Shown here: positions 1 through 10,793 of the stretch, in pieces
Position numbering within the stretch: position 1 is the stretch's first letter
Layout of the letters: each line of letters begins with the position of its first letter
From: Exiguobacterium sp. AM39-5BH
Lineage (GTDB): Bacteria > Bacillota > Bacilli > Exiguobacteriales > Exiguobacteriaceae
Assembly: GCF_003467445.1 (NCBI RefSeq)
Contig: NZ_QSGS01000002.1
Span: 62,001-126,000, forward strand
Length of the DNA: 64,000 nucleotides
Reading direction: 5' to 3'
The notes under the pieces: generated by a model
What the model saw: the letters and a program-made list of their open reading frames with translations, nothing else
Told to the model about the DNA's origin: nothing
Database searches by the model: none
Position numbers and translations under genes: made by a program

Positions 1-124
1 TCGTGGCACCGGCGTCAATCGCGTTCTCGACGAGTTCTTTGACGACCGAGGCCGGGCGTTCCACGACTTCCCCGGCAGCGATTCGGTTGGCCAGCTGTTC
101 CGGTAATTCTTGAATGATTCCCAT
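1..124 (-). CDS. mutL: DNA mismatch repair protein MutL, N-terminal fragment (cut by window edge)
   Basis: The first 41 codons read [19 protein letters not shown] and continue through a [15 protein letters not shown] stretch, which is the start of the GHKL ATPase domain of MutL. The E and N of [11 protein letters not shown] belong to the ATP/Mg-binding motif of the family. MutL couples MutS mismatch recognition to downstream excision and, in Bacillales, carries its own endonuclease domain, which lies outside the window. It begins only 9 bases after the mutS stop on the same strand, so mutS-mutL is an operon. The start ATG is preceded by an AGGGTGAGGTGAG Shine-Dalgarno stretch. Confidence 0.93.
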   Translation of the reverse strand, partial: MGIIQELPEQLANRIAAGEVVERPASVVKELVENAIDAGAT

Positions 125-133
125 CGACTCACC

Positions 134-2658
<2,525 letters not shown>

Positions 2659-2683
2659 TCGTGTTCACCTCAAGAAATTAGAA

Positions 2684-2704
2684 CAGCTGACCAAAGGCCA
2701 GCTG
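2684..2704 (-). terminator. Hairpin between ricA and mutS, possible weak terminator
   Basis: CAGCTGACC and GGCCAGCTG pair around a three-base loop just after the ricA stop and 26 bases before the mutS start. The bases that follow on the minus strand (TTCTAATTTC) are only moderately U-rich, so this may attenuate transcription rather than end it. Confidence 0.4.
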
Positions 2705-2712
2705 TCTGTTTG

Positions 2713-3144
2713 TTAGTATCCGCAGCCGCCGCGTGATTTTTCCGCTGCCATACCGCTTCCTGTTTTACCCGCGAGAACGTCACCGTCCGTCGACTCGATA
2801 ATGCGATCTGTCACCGAGTTGGCGAGTGTGACCGTCACGTATTGAAGCAAATCGTTCACTTCGACTTGCGTCTCTTGAAACGCCTGGACGACCGGAATCG
2901 AATCAAGTTCGTCCATCGCCTTGTCGATTTTTAGCTCAACTTTGGCGAGTGCTTCCGTCTTCCCGTAGTGCTTGCAGTTGACGGCTTCTTTTTGTAAGTA
3001 TTTAATCCGTTTGATTAACGTTTGAACGCGCTCACTTTCGTTCACTTTCGTTTCCGCTTCTTTGAAGCGGGCCACTTCCGGCGTGCTCGCCAATAAGTCG
3101 GCTAATTCTCTCGCTTTTTGAATCACAGTTTGATCAGTCACCAT
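2713..3144 (-). CDS. ricA: RicA (YmcA), Y-complex subunit of the YmcA/YlbF family
   Basis: A 143-residue helical protein of the YmcA/YlbF family. In B. subtilis RicA forms the Y-complex with RicF (YlbF) and RicT (YaaT). That complex stimulates RNase Y-dependent mRNA maturation and influences Spo0A phosphorylation, biofilm and competence. The complex carries [4Fe-4S] clusters; candidate ligands here are Cys57 (AVNCKHYGK) and Cys141 in the C-terminal GGCGY. Residues 20-110 are highly charged and predicted helical. The gene sits directly upstream of mutS, as in Bacillales, but without cotE between them. The ATG has an AAAGGGG ribosome-binding site and a plausible promoter just upstream. Confidence 0.88.
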   Translation of the reverse strand: MVTDQTVIQKARELADLLASTPEVARFKEAETKVNESERVQTLIKRIKYLQKEAVNCKHYGKTEALAKVELKIDKAMDELDSIPVVQAFQETQVEVNDLLQYVTVTLANSVTDRIIESTDGDVLAGKTGSGMAAEKSRGGCGY

Positions 3145-3164
3145 CGTAAACCCCTTTGCTCTCT

Positions 3165-3194
3165 ATGATAGAACGCACGATTTGACGCACGCAA
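3165..3194 (-). promoter_or_regulatory. Candidate sigma-A promoter for ricA-mutS
   Basis: On the minus strand TTGCGT and TATCAT are separated by 18 bases, ending 21 bases before the ricA ATG. The hexamers match the consensus in 4 and 5 positions. It is the only good candidate in the 101-base gap. Confidence 0.45.
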
Positions 3195-3245
3195 GTATTC
3201 CTCATCATTCTACCACGAACTTATGGCAAACGGTACCGCATCGAT

Positions 3246-3674
3246 TCACTTCGAGACGGTCGCTGTCCGAACCATATCGACGTGAGGAATCCCGTCCTCT
3301 AAGTACTCCTCGCTCGTTCGTGTAAACCCAAAGCTTGCATAGAACGGCTCAACGTATGTTTGCGCCTGCACATACAAATCGCAATTTCCAAAGTCGTCCA
3401 CGGCTTCTTGCATCAAACGCCGCGAATGGCCTTGCCCCCGATGCGTCGACTTCGTGACGACACGACCGATGGCGATTGGTGATTCATCTTCGAGGACACG
3501 TAACGCCGCAATCGGGCGACCGTCTGCCTCAATCCAGTAATGGACCGCCGTCACATCTTTTCCATCGACTTCTTGATACGGGCAATCTTGTTCCACGACG
3601 AAGATTTCGGTGCGGAGCGCCAATAACTCATAGAGCTCCCTCGTCGTCAATTCGTCAAATCGTTTTTTCTGCAT
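3246..3674 (-). CDS. GNAT family N-acetyltransferase, ElaA-like
   Basis: A 142-residue single-domain GNAT protein. The N-terminal LALRTEIFVVEQDCPYQEVDG block and AIGRVVTKSTHRGQGHSRRL (acetyl-CoA pyrophosphate-binding R/Q-x-x-G-x-G/A type loop, GQGHSR) are typical of the ElaA subfamily. The C terminus has the FYASFGFTRTSEEYLEDGIPH ending of that group. The acceptor substrate is unknown. It lies 101 bases upstream of ricA and 15 bases downstream of the oxidoreductase gene on the same strand, so it is probably cotranscribed with the latter. Confidence 0.8.
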   Translation of the reverse strand: MQKKRFDELTTRELYELLALRTEIFVVEQDCPYQEVDGKDVTAVHYWIEADGRPIAALRVLEDESPIAIGRVVTKSTHRGQGHSRRLMQEAVDDFGNCDLYVQAQTYVEPFYASFGFTRTSEEYLEDGIPHVDMVRTATVSK

Positions 3675-3689
3675 CTAAACTTGTCCCCC

Positions 3690-5153
3690 TTATAACTTCG
3701 AACCGAGCGCCCGCGCGACATGAAGCCCGCTCGTCATCGCCCCGATTGTCCCGGCACCTGGAAATACCGTGTCTCCGCATACATAAAAATTCGGAAGGTT
3801 CGTTCGATAGCTTGCCGCATGGAACAGCGCTTGTCCTGGTGTTTGGGCATATCCACCGACCGCACCGTGCGGACGTTTCGTATATTTCACCCACGCCCCC
3901 GGTCCCCCGGGCAACATGACAGACGATTCGCCGTTCCAGTCCGGGAACGCTCGTCGCACTGCCGTGACGAGGCGTTCGGTCCATTCTGTCTCTAGTTTCT
4001 CATACGTCACCTTGTCTTTCCAAGCCTGCCACTCTGTCAAATCGATATGGGTCGAGACGGTGACGGTCCGTTCCGGTCGCTCGGTCCGGAGCGAATCATC
4101 TGCGGCTGACATCGAGATGAAGGCGTGTCCTGACGGTAAGACATCGCTATACACTTGTTGGAAGAGCGGACGTCCCGTGCACACCGCTTCCGGTAACGTA
4201 ATGTACAGACTGAACGTTCCCCATTGCGAGCGCTTTAAGTGACGCCCGTACTGCTTGCTGAATTGACGTGACGTATCTCCGCTCAGCAGTTGAGCGGTCG
4301 CCTCGAGCGGGATGGCGGAGACGACGACATCGACGAGGTCGAGCCGGCCCCGCCGATCGGTCAAAAGCCAACCGTCCGCCAGGCGCTCGAGTTTGACGAT
4401 TTGTCGTCCGAGAAGGGTTTGTCCGCCGTCTTTTTGAATCGAGCGCTCCAAGGCGTGAGCGAGCGTGTACAAGCCGCCATCGACGTAAAATGCCCCTTCG
4501 TGGTAAATCGATAACGCGACGGCCGCGAGCAAATGGCTCGCTTCACGGGCACCGGTCTGCAAGCTATCTAGCAAAATCCCATCGATGACTCGCTCGAACG
4601 TAGTTCCGTTCAACCGATGCCGTTTTAATGTTGTCCCGAGCGGTCGATACAGCTTTCGGAACGCCAAGAGCTGTGCCGGTCGAAACGCACGTATCGCAAG
4701 CGTCGCATCACGAATCGTCCGAAATGGCAAAGCTGGTAACGATTCAAATAAAGGCCGGATCGTCTCAAAGTCACTCCACACTTCTTCAAAGAAAGCATGA
4801 ATTCGCGGGGCGAGGTCAGGAAACGTCGATTCGAGTTCTGCTAAAAACTGATCCCGGTCTTGATGATAATGGACGGTCTTTCCATCGAGATGAATATGCA
4901 TCACCTCGCTTAACGGACGAACGTCAATCGTTTCCCCTAAATAAGATAAGACCCGCTCATGTAGCCCGCCCGGCTCAAACCCCATCCCGAGCGTCGCTCC
5001 GGCCGGGAACCGATAGTCGCCGCGTTCGAACTTACCGGCGCAACCGCCCCATTCTCGTGACGACTCGTACACGGTCACGTCATGCCCGATTCGGCTCACG
5101 AGCGCACCCGTCGTCAGTCCGCCGATCCCACCGCCAATAATCCCCATTCGCAT
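3690..5153 (-). CDS. FAD-dependent oxidoreductase, phytoene-desaturase/carotenoid-isomerase-like
   Basis: A 487-residue flavoprotein. The N-terminal dinucleotide-binding motif is GIIGGGIGGLTTGALVSRIG followed by an acidic strand end (VTVYE). The C-terminal FAD signature FYVCGDTVFPGAGTIGAMTSG is the one shared by CrtI-type desaturases and CrtISO/CrtD relatives. These enzymes desaturate, isomerise or oxidise carotenoid or other polyprenyl chains at the membrane surface. No other carotenoid gene (crtM, crtN, crtP) is next to it, so the exact substrate cannot be assigned. The upstream neighbour is divergent. The start at ATG 5153 is preceded by an AGGAGGGG ribosome-binding site. Confidence 0.8.
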   Translation of the reverse strand: MRMGIIGGGIGGLTTGALVSRIGHDVTVYESSREWGGCAGKFERGDYRFPAGATLGMGFEPGGLHERVLSYLGETIDVRPLSEVMHIHLDGKTVHYHQDRDQFLAELESTFPDLAPRIHAFFEEVWSDFETIRPLFESLPALPFRTIRDATLAIRAFRPAQLLAFRKLYRPLGTTLKRHRLNGTTFERVIDGILLDSLQTGAREASHLLAAVALSIYHEGAFYVDGGLYTLAHALERSIQKDGGQTLLGRQIVKLERLADGWLLTDRRGRLDLVDVVVSAIPLEATAQLLSGDTSRQFSKQYGRHLKRSQWGTFSLYITLPEAVCTGRPLFQQVYSDVLPSGHAFISMSAADDSLRTERPERTVTVSTHIDLTEWQAWKDKVTYEKLETEWTERLVTAVRRAFPDWNGESSVMLPGGPGAWVKYTKRPHGAVGGYAQTPGQALFHAASYRTNLPNFYVCGDTVFPGAGTIGAMTSGLHVARALGSKL

Positions 5154-5296
5154 ATTAATCCCCTCCTGTCTTCATCATACATGGCTTCCCGAAGTCGGAG
5201 ACATTTCGACGTGTTCCATCGACATATTTCGCACGTCAGGCAGGGTTCTGCGAGAAGATGGCGAAAAAAAATCGTATAAAGGACAGGTGAAACCAT

Positions 5297-5797
5297 ATGC
5301 GAAGTCGGGTCATCATTTATCTGCTCATCCCTATCTTGATTTTTATCGGTATCCTGATTACACCTCCATCAGAAGAATCACAAAAAGTGGCCACCATGAC
5401 GGCCGTCAACATTCAAGAGATGATTCCGTATGAACGCGAGTACACGGCACAAAAAGTATTACTCGAGGAAATGAACGATGGACACGAGGCGATTATCGAG
5501 GAGTGGCGGCTCGAACGAGGGGCCAGGACGACATATAGTTACGTTCTGCGGCTCCAAGGGTTCGAGTCGGTCATTCAAGTCGATGCCGGGGCGGCCAACA
5601 CGCGTTCGGACGGTTATTATGCCATGCAGGCGCACAGTCCCGTCTTCGAAGCGGACGAACCGCTGTCGACCGGTTATCCGATTGTACTCTTCGCCACCGA
5701 GCAGCGGCTCGTTTTAAACCAGATGGAAGTTCGTGTTCTTTATGAAGAAGACGGTAAGATTGAAAAATGGCGCATCCTAGAATCAGAAGAATCATGA
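5297..5797 (+). CDS. Uncharacterised membrane-anchored or secreted protein
   Basis: I do not recognise a family. The 166-residue product starts with a positive residue pair and a hydrophobic stretch at residues 5-22 (VIIYLLIPILIFIGILI), a signal peptide or signal anchor. The rest is polar, mixed strand/helix and acidic, with no cysteine or lipobox. It begins an accessory plus-strand group and lies 27 bases upstream of the P-loop kinase gene, possibly in one transcript. The start ATG has an AAAGGACAGGTG ribosome-binding site at 7-8 bases. Confidence 0.65.
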   Translation: MRSRVIIYLLIPILIFIGILITPPSEESQKVATMTAVNIQEMIPYEREYTAQKVLLEEMNDGHEAIIEEWRLERGARTTYSYVLRLQGFESVIQVDAGAANTRSDGYYAMQAHSPVFEADEPLSTGYPIVLFATEQRLVLNQMEVRVLYEEDGKIEKWRILESEES

Positions 5798-5824
5798 CAT
5801 TTAAAAGGCGGGAGGTAATTTCCT

Positions 5825-6346
5825 ATGCAAAAAATACTTCTCATCGGCTCAGGCGGTTCGGGCAAATCGACGCTCGCCCGCGTGTTGGGAACCCAACTCG
5901 GCATCGACGTCCATCACTTAGACGCCTTACTATGGAAACCAAATTGGTCACCCGCCACACGGCAAGAACAAATTAAAACGCAGTCCGCATTGGTTGGACG
6001 CGATTCATGGATCATCGACGGCAATTACGGGGGCACGCTCGACTTGCGCTTTCATGCTGCCGACACGATTGTTTTTCTCGACTTGCCGAGGATTATTTGT
6101 ACGTATCGCGTCTTGAAGCGCATGCTTTCCTATCGTGGCAAGACACGTCCGGACATGGGCCCAGGTTGTGAGGAACGATTTGACCCGAAGTTCTTGAAAT
6201 GGGTGTGGGATTATCCGAAATCGCAACGCCCGAATGTGATCAACCGATTGCAAGCCCTTCCTGATAACAAACAAGTCATCATATTGCATTCACGGACAGA
6301 GGTTCGTGACTTTATAACGCGCGTCGGTACGGAGCAACACCTATGA
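5825..6346 (+). CDS. P-loop kinase of the adenylate kinase / topology modulation (FlaR-like) family
   Basis: A 173-residue nucleoside-triphosphate-binding protein. Walker A is GSGGSGKSTLARVLG at residues 8-22. It is followed by DVHHLDALLWKPNW and DSWIIDGNYGGTLDLR, which are hallmark motifs of the FlaR/topology modulation family, and VFLDLPR as a Walker B-like strand. A lid region rich in Arg, Lys and Pro is at 105-125. The phosphoryl acceptor is not known. The stop overlaps the start of the next gene (ATGA at 6343-6346), so the two are translationally coupled. Confidence 0.82.
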   Translation: MQKILLIGSGGSGKSTLARVLGTQLGIDVHHLDALLWKPNWSPATRQEQIKTQSALVGRDSWIIDGNYGGTLDLRFHAADTIVFLDLPRIICTYRVLKRMLSYRGKTRPDMGPGCEERFDPKFLKWVWDYPKSQRPNVINRLQALPDNKQVIILHSRTEVRDFITRVGTEQHL

Positions 6347-7065
6347 TTCCTAAACTTGAACCAATTGTAGCAGCGAAGACGTTCGTCACAACGCGTTTCC
6401 CCCACTGTCGGGCCGCACTGCTCGCCGGGAGCGTTGTCCGTGGTGAGGCGACCGAGACGTCAGATTTAGACATCGTCATTTTCGACGACACGCTCGTCTC
6501 GTCTTTTCGGGAATCGTTCATCGAGTCCGGATGGCGCATCGAGCTGTTCGCCCATAACTTGACGTCGTATCGGACGTTCTTCGAGCAAGATTGCCGACGT
6601 GCCATTCCGTCGTTGCCGAGAATGGTCGCCGAAGGGATGGTGATGAAGGATACGGATGTCATCGAAAATATCAAACGTGAAGCCCGGGCCTTGCTCGACA
6701 GCGGGCCAGAGGCTTGGGCGGACGAGACGATCGAGATGAAACGATACTTTCTGACCGATGTGCTCGATGACTTGATTGGATGCACAAGTCGTGCAGAGGG
6801 CTTGTTCATCGCGAGCGCACTCGCCGCATTAGTCTGTGAGTTCATCCTGCGCACGAATCGACAATGGATGGGCTCCTCCAAATGGACATACCGCGCTCTC
6901 GACCGCTACGATACGCATGCAGCCCGAGAGCTCGTCGCTGCCCTCGAACGCTATTATCAAACGAACGAACCCGACGCGCTCATCCGTTACGTCGATGAGA
7001 CGCTCTCCCCGTTCGGCGGCCGGTTGTTCGCCGGATTCAGCCGCGGGAAATCAAACGAAACGTGA
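6343..7065 (+). CDS. Nucleotidyltransferase-domain protein (minimal NTase fold)
   Basis: A 240-residue protein with the Pol-beta-type nucleotidyltransferase signature GSVVRGEATETSDLDIVIF at residues 29-47, i.e. GS, spacer, DxD with two metal-binding aspartates. A third acidic position may be the E in WRIELFAHN. The C-terminal half is helical, as in aminoglycoside nucleotidyltransferases and related proteins. The real substrate could be a drug, a nucleotide or a protein. It is coupled by a 4-base overlap to the P-loop kinase and lies 9 bases before a truncated second kinase, suggesting a small modification cassette. Confidence 0.72.
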   Translation: MIPKLEPIVAAKTFVTTRFPHCRAALLAGSVVRGEATETSDLDIVIFDDTLVSSFRESFIESGWRIELFAHNLTSYRTFFEQDCRRAIPSLPRMVAEGMVMKDTDVIENIKREARALLDSGPEAWADETIEMKRYFLTDVLDDLIGCTSRAEGLFIASALAALVCEFILRTNRQWMGSSKWTYRALDRYDTHAARELVAALERYYQTNEPDALIRYVDETLSPFGGRLFAGFSRGKSNET

Positions 7066-7074
7066 GGGTACTCC

Positions 7075-7301
7075 ATGTTCTTTCTTCAAATGTCCGGTTT
7101 CTCTGGGTCCGGCAAATCGACGCTGTCTCGGGAAATCGCTCGACGACTGGATGCGGTCATCGTCGATCACGATGTCACGAAGACGGCACTGCTTGAATCG
7201 ACTTCACAACACCGTTTATGCATACGCTTACAATTGATACGGACCGCCCCCTCGAGACGTATTTACCCGACGCCATCGCCTATCTCCAGGCGATGGATTG
7301 A
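7075..7301 (+). pseudogene. Remnant of an AAA-type P-loop kinase, internally deleted
   Basis: The first 40 codons encode a normal start of a small P-loop kinase (FSGSGKSTLSREIARRLDAV then IVDHDVTKTALLES). After about position 7200 the sequence jumps, in another frame, to a typical C terminus: HTLTIDTDRPLETYLPDAIA ending at TGA 7299-7301. In intact relatives these two parts are separated by roughly 100 or more residues, which are missing here. So this is an internal-deletion remnant; the direct continuation of frame 1 to 7332 is not protein-like. This length change cannot be repaired by one base, unlike the other frameshifts in the window. Confidence 0.7.
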
Positions 7302-7365
7302 CCACCTGATGTATCCTATGACTTTTTCTTGAATGTATTTTTTAATCGTTTTTGTATTTTTATGC

Positions 7366-7394
7366 TTTACAATTAATAATCATACATATACACT
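7366..7394 (+). promoter_or_regulatory. Candidate promoter of the binding-protein/aminotransferase operon
   Basis: TTTACA and TACACT are spaced by 17 bases in an AT-rich stretch, 31 bases before the lipoprotein start. The local drop in GC content relative to the flanking genes supports a promoter region. No operator is obvious. Confidence 0.42.
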
Positions 7395-7425
7395 TAGTCT
7401 CATATCTTGAAGGAGGAATTCATAC

Positions 7426-8184
7426 ATGAAAAAGTGGGTCATTACAGGGGGATTAGTGGCAAGTGCATTATTAGCAGGATGTAGCCAAGAGACGACGGGC
7501 GAAGAGAAAAAGACACTCGTCATGGGAACGAGCGCCGATTACTTCCCGTATGAGTTTGTCGATACGGCGAACGGAGACGAGATTGTCGGATTCGATATCG
7601 AGATTGCCGAGACGGTTACGGAACGCCTCGGCTACGAATTGAAAATTGAAGACATGGACTTCGGTAGCCTGCTCGGGGCACTCAACGCCGGACGTGTCGA
7701 CTTCGTCATGGCCGGTATGACGCCGACCGAAGAGCGGAAAGAAAATGCCGCCTTCTCGGACATCTATTTGTCGGCGACGAACTTAGTCATGACGAAAGAT
7801 GAGTCACTCGAGTCGATTGAAGCGCTCGCCGGCAAGAAAATCGGCGTCCAAACCGCATCGATTCAAGAGAACATCGCCAAAGAACAAGCTCCGGAGGCTG
7901 AGCTCGTCTCATTGAACAAAATTCCAGAAATCGTTCAAGAGTTGAACACGGGTCGGATCGACGCGATGGTCATCGAGGACACGGTCGCTCGAAAATACTT
8001 GGACCAAGATGCCGAACTGTACACGTTCGCCTTGAAAGAAGATGGCGAGAAAGGTTCAGCAGCCGCGTTTAAATTGGAGGACGACCTTCGCGATCAGTTC
8101 AACGAGGAGTTGAACAAGATGATTGACTCAGGTGAAATCGACAAACTCGCCAAAAAATGGTTCTCGATGGAGCCGACGGAATGA
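7426..8184 (+). CDS. Amino-acid-type ABC transporter substrate-binding lipoprotein (no transporter partner nearby)
   Basis: A 252-residue family 3 solute-binding protein. A lipoprotein signal peptide ends in LLAGCS, giving lipidated Cys19. The mature part begins with LVMGTSADYFPYEF and continues through GFDIEIAETVTERLGY, DFGSLLGALNAGRVDFVMAG and KKIGVQTAS, the standard blocks of the polar amino-acid-binding family. Such proteins deliver amino acids to a membrane permease and ATPase, but no permease or ATPase gene is adjacent. Instead the stop overlaps the start of an aminotransferase gene (ATGA). It may therefore serve a transporter encoded elsewhere. The ribosome-binding site is AAGGAGG. Confidence 0.87.
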   Translation: MKKWVITGGLVASALLAGCSQETTGEEKKTLVMGTSADYFPYEFVDTANGDEIVGFDIEIAETVTERLGYELKIEDMDFGSLLGALNAGRVDFVMAGMTPTEERKENAAFSDIYLSATNLVMTKDESLESIEALAGKKIGVQTASIQENIAKEQAPEAELVSLNKIPEIVQELNTGRIDAMVIEDTVARKYLDQDAELYTFALKEDGEKGSAAAFKLEDDLRDQFNEELNKMIDSGEIDKLAKKWFSMEPTE

Positions 8185-9185
8185 GACAAGTCTCGCTGCC
8201 GATTTATCCAGTCACCTATCCAGACGGGTACCGTTTGAATCAAAACGAGAGTCAGTTCCCGGTGCCGTCCCGCCTCTATGACCAGCTCGCGACGATTTCG
8301 TTCCAAGACTTGCATGAGTATCCGGTCCAACCGATTGACGAATTGTTCACCCGTTATGCGGCCTACGCCGGTGTCGAGCCGAATCAATTGCTCGTCGGTT
8401 GCGGCAGTGACGAGATGATTCACGTCGTCACCCAGGCATTGCTCGCACCGGAAGACGTCGTCTTGTCACCGAGTCCGGATTTCGCACTCTATCCGATCTT
8501 CACGACAATCGCGCACGGCCGGCACGTGCAAGCCGATGACCTGTCGTATGACGCACTCGTCCAGGCGATCACGCAACACAGACCGAAGCTGTTGCTGTTG
8601 TCGAACCCGAACAATCCGACCGGAAAATTGTGGAGCGTCGCTGAATTGGCCGAACTCGCGGGACTCGTGCCGTACTTGATCGTCGACGAAGCCTATATCG
8701 ACTTCACACCGACGTCGAGCATGGTGACCCATCTTGATTCATTTGCGAATGTGATTGTACTGCGGACGTTATCGAAGGCGTTTGGCCTGGCCAACGTCCG
8801 CCTCGGTTTCATAGTCACGACGACCGAACTCGCCGCTTATTTCCGTCAGTTCGTCCCGCCATTCAACATTAGCGGTGTCAGCGCGAAAATCGCCAACATC
8901 TTTTTACAAGATGCGACGTATCTCGATGAGGCCATCGCATGGCACGCCGACATACGCGGACAGTGGACCGACTTGTTCGCCACCATCGGACACGTCCATC
9001 CCGCCGAGGCGAACTTCATTTACGTCACGCTCGATGAGCCGGAGGCCGTTTGGACCCACCTCGTCGCGCATGGCGTTCACACATCGAAACAACCGAACGG
9101 GATTCGCATCACGCTCGGCAATGAATCTGCTCTCGAAGCAGCACGTCAGGCACTGGTCACCTACGCGTCACAACCGACAGCATAA
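8181..9185 (+). CDS. Pyridoxal-phosphate aminotransferase, HisC-like paralogue
   Basis: A fold-type I aminotransferase of 334 residues that resembles histidinol-phosphate/aromatic aminotransferases. Visible motifs are LNQNESQFPVP near the N terminus, SNPNNPTGKLW, VDEAYIDF and the PLP-lysine motif LRTLSKAFGLANVRLGF. The ATG at 8181 overlaps the previous stop, which argues against an upstream start at 8157. A second, clearly homologous gene lies in the his operon at 14025-15038. The operon copy is the better candidate for histidine synthesis. This one may act on aromatic or other amino or keto acids bound by the adjacent lipoprotein; that is inference. Confidence 0.82.
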   Translation: MRQVSLPIYPVTYPDGYRLNQNESQFPVPSRLYDQLATISFQDLHEYPVQPIDELFTRYAAYAGVEPNQLLVGCGSDEMIHVVTQALLAPEDVVLSPSPDFALYPIFTTIAHGRHVQADDLSYDALVQAITQHRPKLLLLSNPNNPTGKLWSVAELAELAGLVPYLIVDEAYIDFTPTSSMVTHLDSFANVIVLRTLSKAFGLANVRLGFIVTTTELAAYFRQFVPPFNISGVSAKIANIFLQDATYLDEAIAWHADIRGQWTDLFATIGHVHPAEANFIYVTLDEPEAVWTHLVAHGVHTSKQPNGIRITLGNESALEAARQALVTYASQPTA

Positions 9186-9189
9186 GCAA

Positions 9190-9214
9190 ACGACCCGACA
9201 TCACGTCGGGTCGT
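9190..9214. terminator. Bidirectional intrinsic terminator
   Basis: ACGACCCGAC and GTCGGGTCGT form a perfect 10-base-pair stem around ATCAC between two converging genes. A short T run follows on the plus strand. Confidence 0.75.
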
Positions 9215-9218
9215 TTCG

Positions 9219-9773
9219 TCATGGTATGAACTTGAGCACTTTTGCTGGATTCCCCCCGACGACGGCACGGGCTGGCACGTCTTTCGTCACAACGGCGCCA
9301 GAGGCGATGACGGCATCGTCCCCGACTGTCACCCCTGGGTTTAGAATGGCACCGCCGCCGATCCATACCCGATGTCCGACCGCGACCGGTTTCCCGTATT
9401 CAAGACCCGAGATCCGTTCGGTCGGGTCGAGCGGATGCGTCGCAGTATACACATGGACACCCGGCCCGAGCATGCAATCGTCACCGAATGTGATCGGACA
9501 GATGTCGAGGAATACGCAATCAAAGTTAGCGAAGAACCGTTCTCCGAGATGAATGTTATAACCGTAGTCGCATTTGAACGTTGGCTCCAAGTAATAGGAG
9601 TCCCCGGTTGAGCCGAACAGCTCGGCCAACACCGTTTTTCGGACATCGAGTTCATCGATGCCGGACCGATTGAACCGCTCCGTCAAACGTCGCGCCTGAC
9701 GCCGATCGGCAACGAGTTCGTCATCTCCGGCCACGTAAAGTTCACCCCGAATCATCTTTTCTTTTTCTGTCAT
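9219..9773 (-). CDS. maa: Maltose/galactoside-type O-acetyltransferase (left-handed beta-helix)
   Basis: A 184-residue hexapeptide-repeat acetyltransferase of the Maa/LacA/NodL group. It starts with [20 protein letters not shown], the conserved N-terminal helix of maltose acetyltransferases. The middle has [15 protein letters not shown]. The later coils include [13 protein letters not shown], with the catalytic histidine in THPLD, then [20 protein letters not shown]. It transfers acetyl from acetyl-CoA to a sugar hydroxyl in the cytoplasm, a detoxification-like role. The frame is open far upstream to 10598, but the ATG at 9773 has a GGGGGAGAAG ribosome-binding site and homology starts there. 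Confidence 0.88.
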   Translation of the reverse strand: MTEKEKMIRGELYVAGDDELVADRRQARRLTERFNRSGIDELDVRKTVLAELFGSTGDSYYLEPTFKCDYGYNIHLGERFFANFDCVFLDICPITFGDDCMLGPGVHVYTATHPLDPTERISGLEYGKPVAVGHRVWIGGGAILNPGVTVGDDAVIASGAVVTKDVPARAVVGGNPAKVLKFIP

Positions 9774-9863
9774 CTGCTTCTCCCCCTTTTCTTGTTTTAG
9801 TATAGAGGAATTTCTGACGAAACGGGGAATAGAAACATGACGAACTAGAGGAGGAATAGACAG

Positions 9864-10787
9864 ATGAAACGAATTCTTGATTGCAGAGCCAGTGATTTCT
9901 TGACGTTCAACCGCTCGGATTTGATTGGATCGATTCGCAAAGCCGAAGGCCGGACCGTACTCGCCGAAGTCATCCCGACCGTACAACCACTCTATCCGGA
10001 AGTGACGAACGCCGAACTCGCGCGGGCGTTCGGTGCCGACATGATTCTTTTGAACATGCTCGACGTATTCCATCCGTACATAAAGGGTCTCGAAAGCCAC
10101 GCCTTGTTCGGCAACGTACCGGGTGAGACGATGTCTGACAATCCGATTATGGAACTGAAGCGGCTCGTCGGTTTGCCGATCGGGGTCAACCTCGAACCGG
10201 TCGACTTCTCCGAGAAATCGGCGGATATGTATGACGTGAAACAAGGACGGCTCGCGACACGGGAGGCGTTCGCGCGAGCGTCCGAGCTCGGCATCGACTT
10301 CATCTGCTTGACCGGCAACCCGAACACCGGGGTGACGAATGAGGCAATCGAGCAAGCCATCATCAACGCCCGCCAAGAATTCGCTGGGGTCATCATCGCC
10401 GGCAAGATGCACCAAGCCGGTGTCGGCCGAGTGCTCGATCAAGAGGCGTATGTCCGCTTTGCTGAGGCCGGGGCCAACATCATCTTGATTCCAGCGCCCG
10501 GCACCGTTCCTGGCGTCCGCGAAGATGAATTCTATGAAGTCACGCGCGAGATTCATGCGTTGGATAAACTCGTTCTCGCCGCCATCGGTACGTCGCAAGA
10601 AGGGTCAGATGAAGCGACGATTCGTGACATCGCCTTGTCCTCGAAGCGCGGCGGGACGGATATCTTCCATATCGGCGATGCTGGGCTGTCCGGAATCGCC
10701 ACACCAGAGAACATTCAGGCGTTATCGATTGCCATCCGTGGACGACGTCATACGTACATCCGCATGGCCGCCTCGGTCAACCGCTAA
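9864..10787 (+). CDS. Conserved TIM-barrel-like protein of unknown function (DUF7916-type)
   Basis: A 307-residue soluble protein with alternating strand/helix pattern and barrel-like motifs: [67 protein letters not shown], and a phosphate-binding-like [16 protein letters not shown] near the C terminus. I associate this with an uncharacterised family sometimes named as PEP phosphonomutase-like or dehalogenase-like; the reaction is not established. It stands alone between maa (divergent) and the converging his operon. The ribosome-binding site GAGGAGG lies 9 bases before the ATG. Confidence 0.65.
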   Translation: MKRILDCRASDFLTFNRSDLIGSIRKAEGRTVLAEVIPTVQPLYPEVTNAELARAFGADMILLNMLDVFHPYIKGLESHALFGNVPGETMSDNPIMELKRLVGLPIGVNLEPVDFSEKSADMYDVKQGRLATREAFARASELGIDFICLTGNPNTGVTNEAIEQAIINARQEFAGVIIAGKMHQAGVGRVLDQEAYVRFAEAGANIILIPAPGTVPGVREDEFYEVTREIHALDKLVLAAIGTSQEGSDEATIRDIALSSKRGGTDIFHIGDAGLSGIATPENIQALSIAIRGRRHTYIRMAASVNR

Positions 10788-10793
10788 TCAAAA

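Noticed and set aside
9219..10598. A 459-residue open frame on the minus strand
   Set aside because: Only the part from 9773 to 9219 is maltose acetyltransferase; the rest is antisense to the plus-strand gene at 9864-10787.
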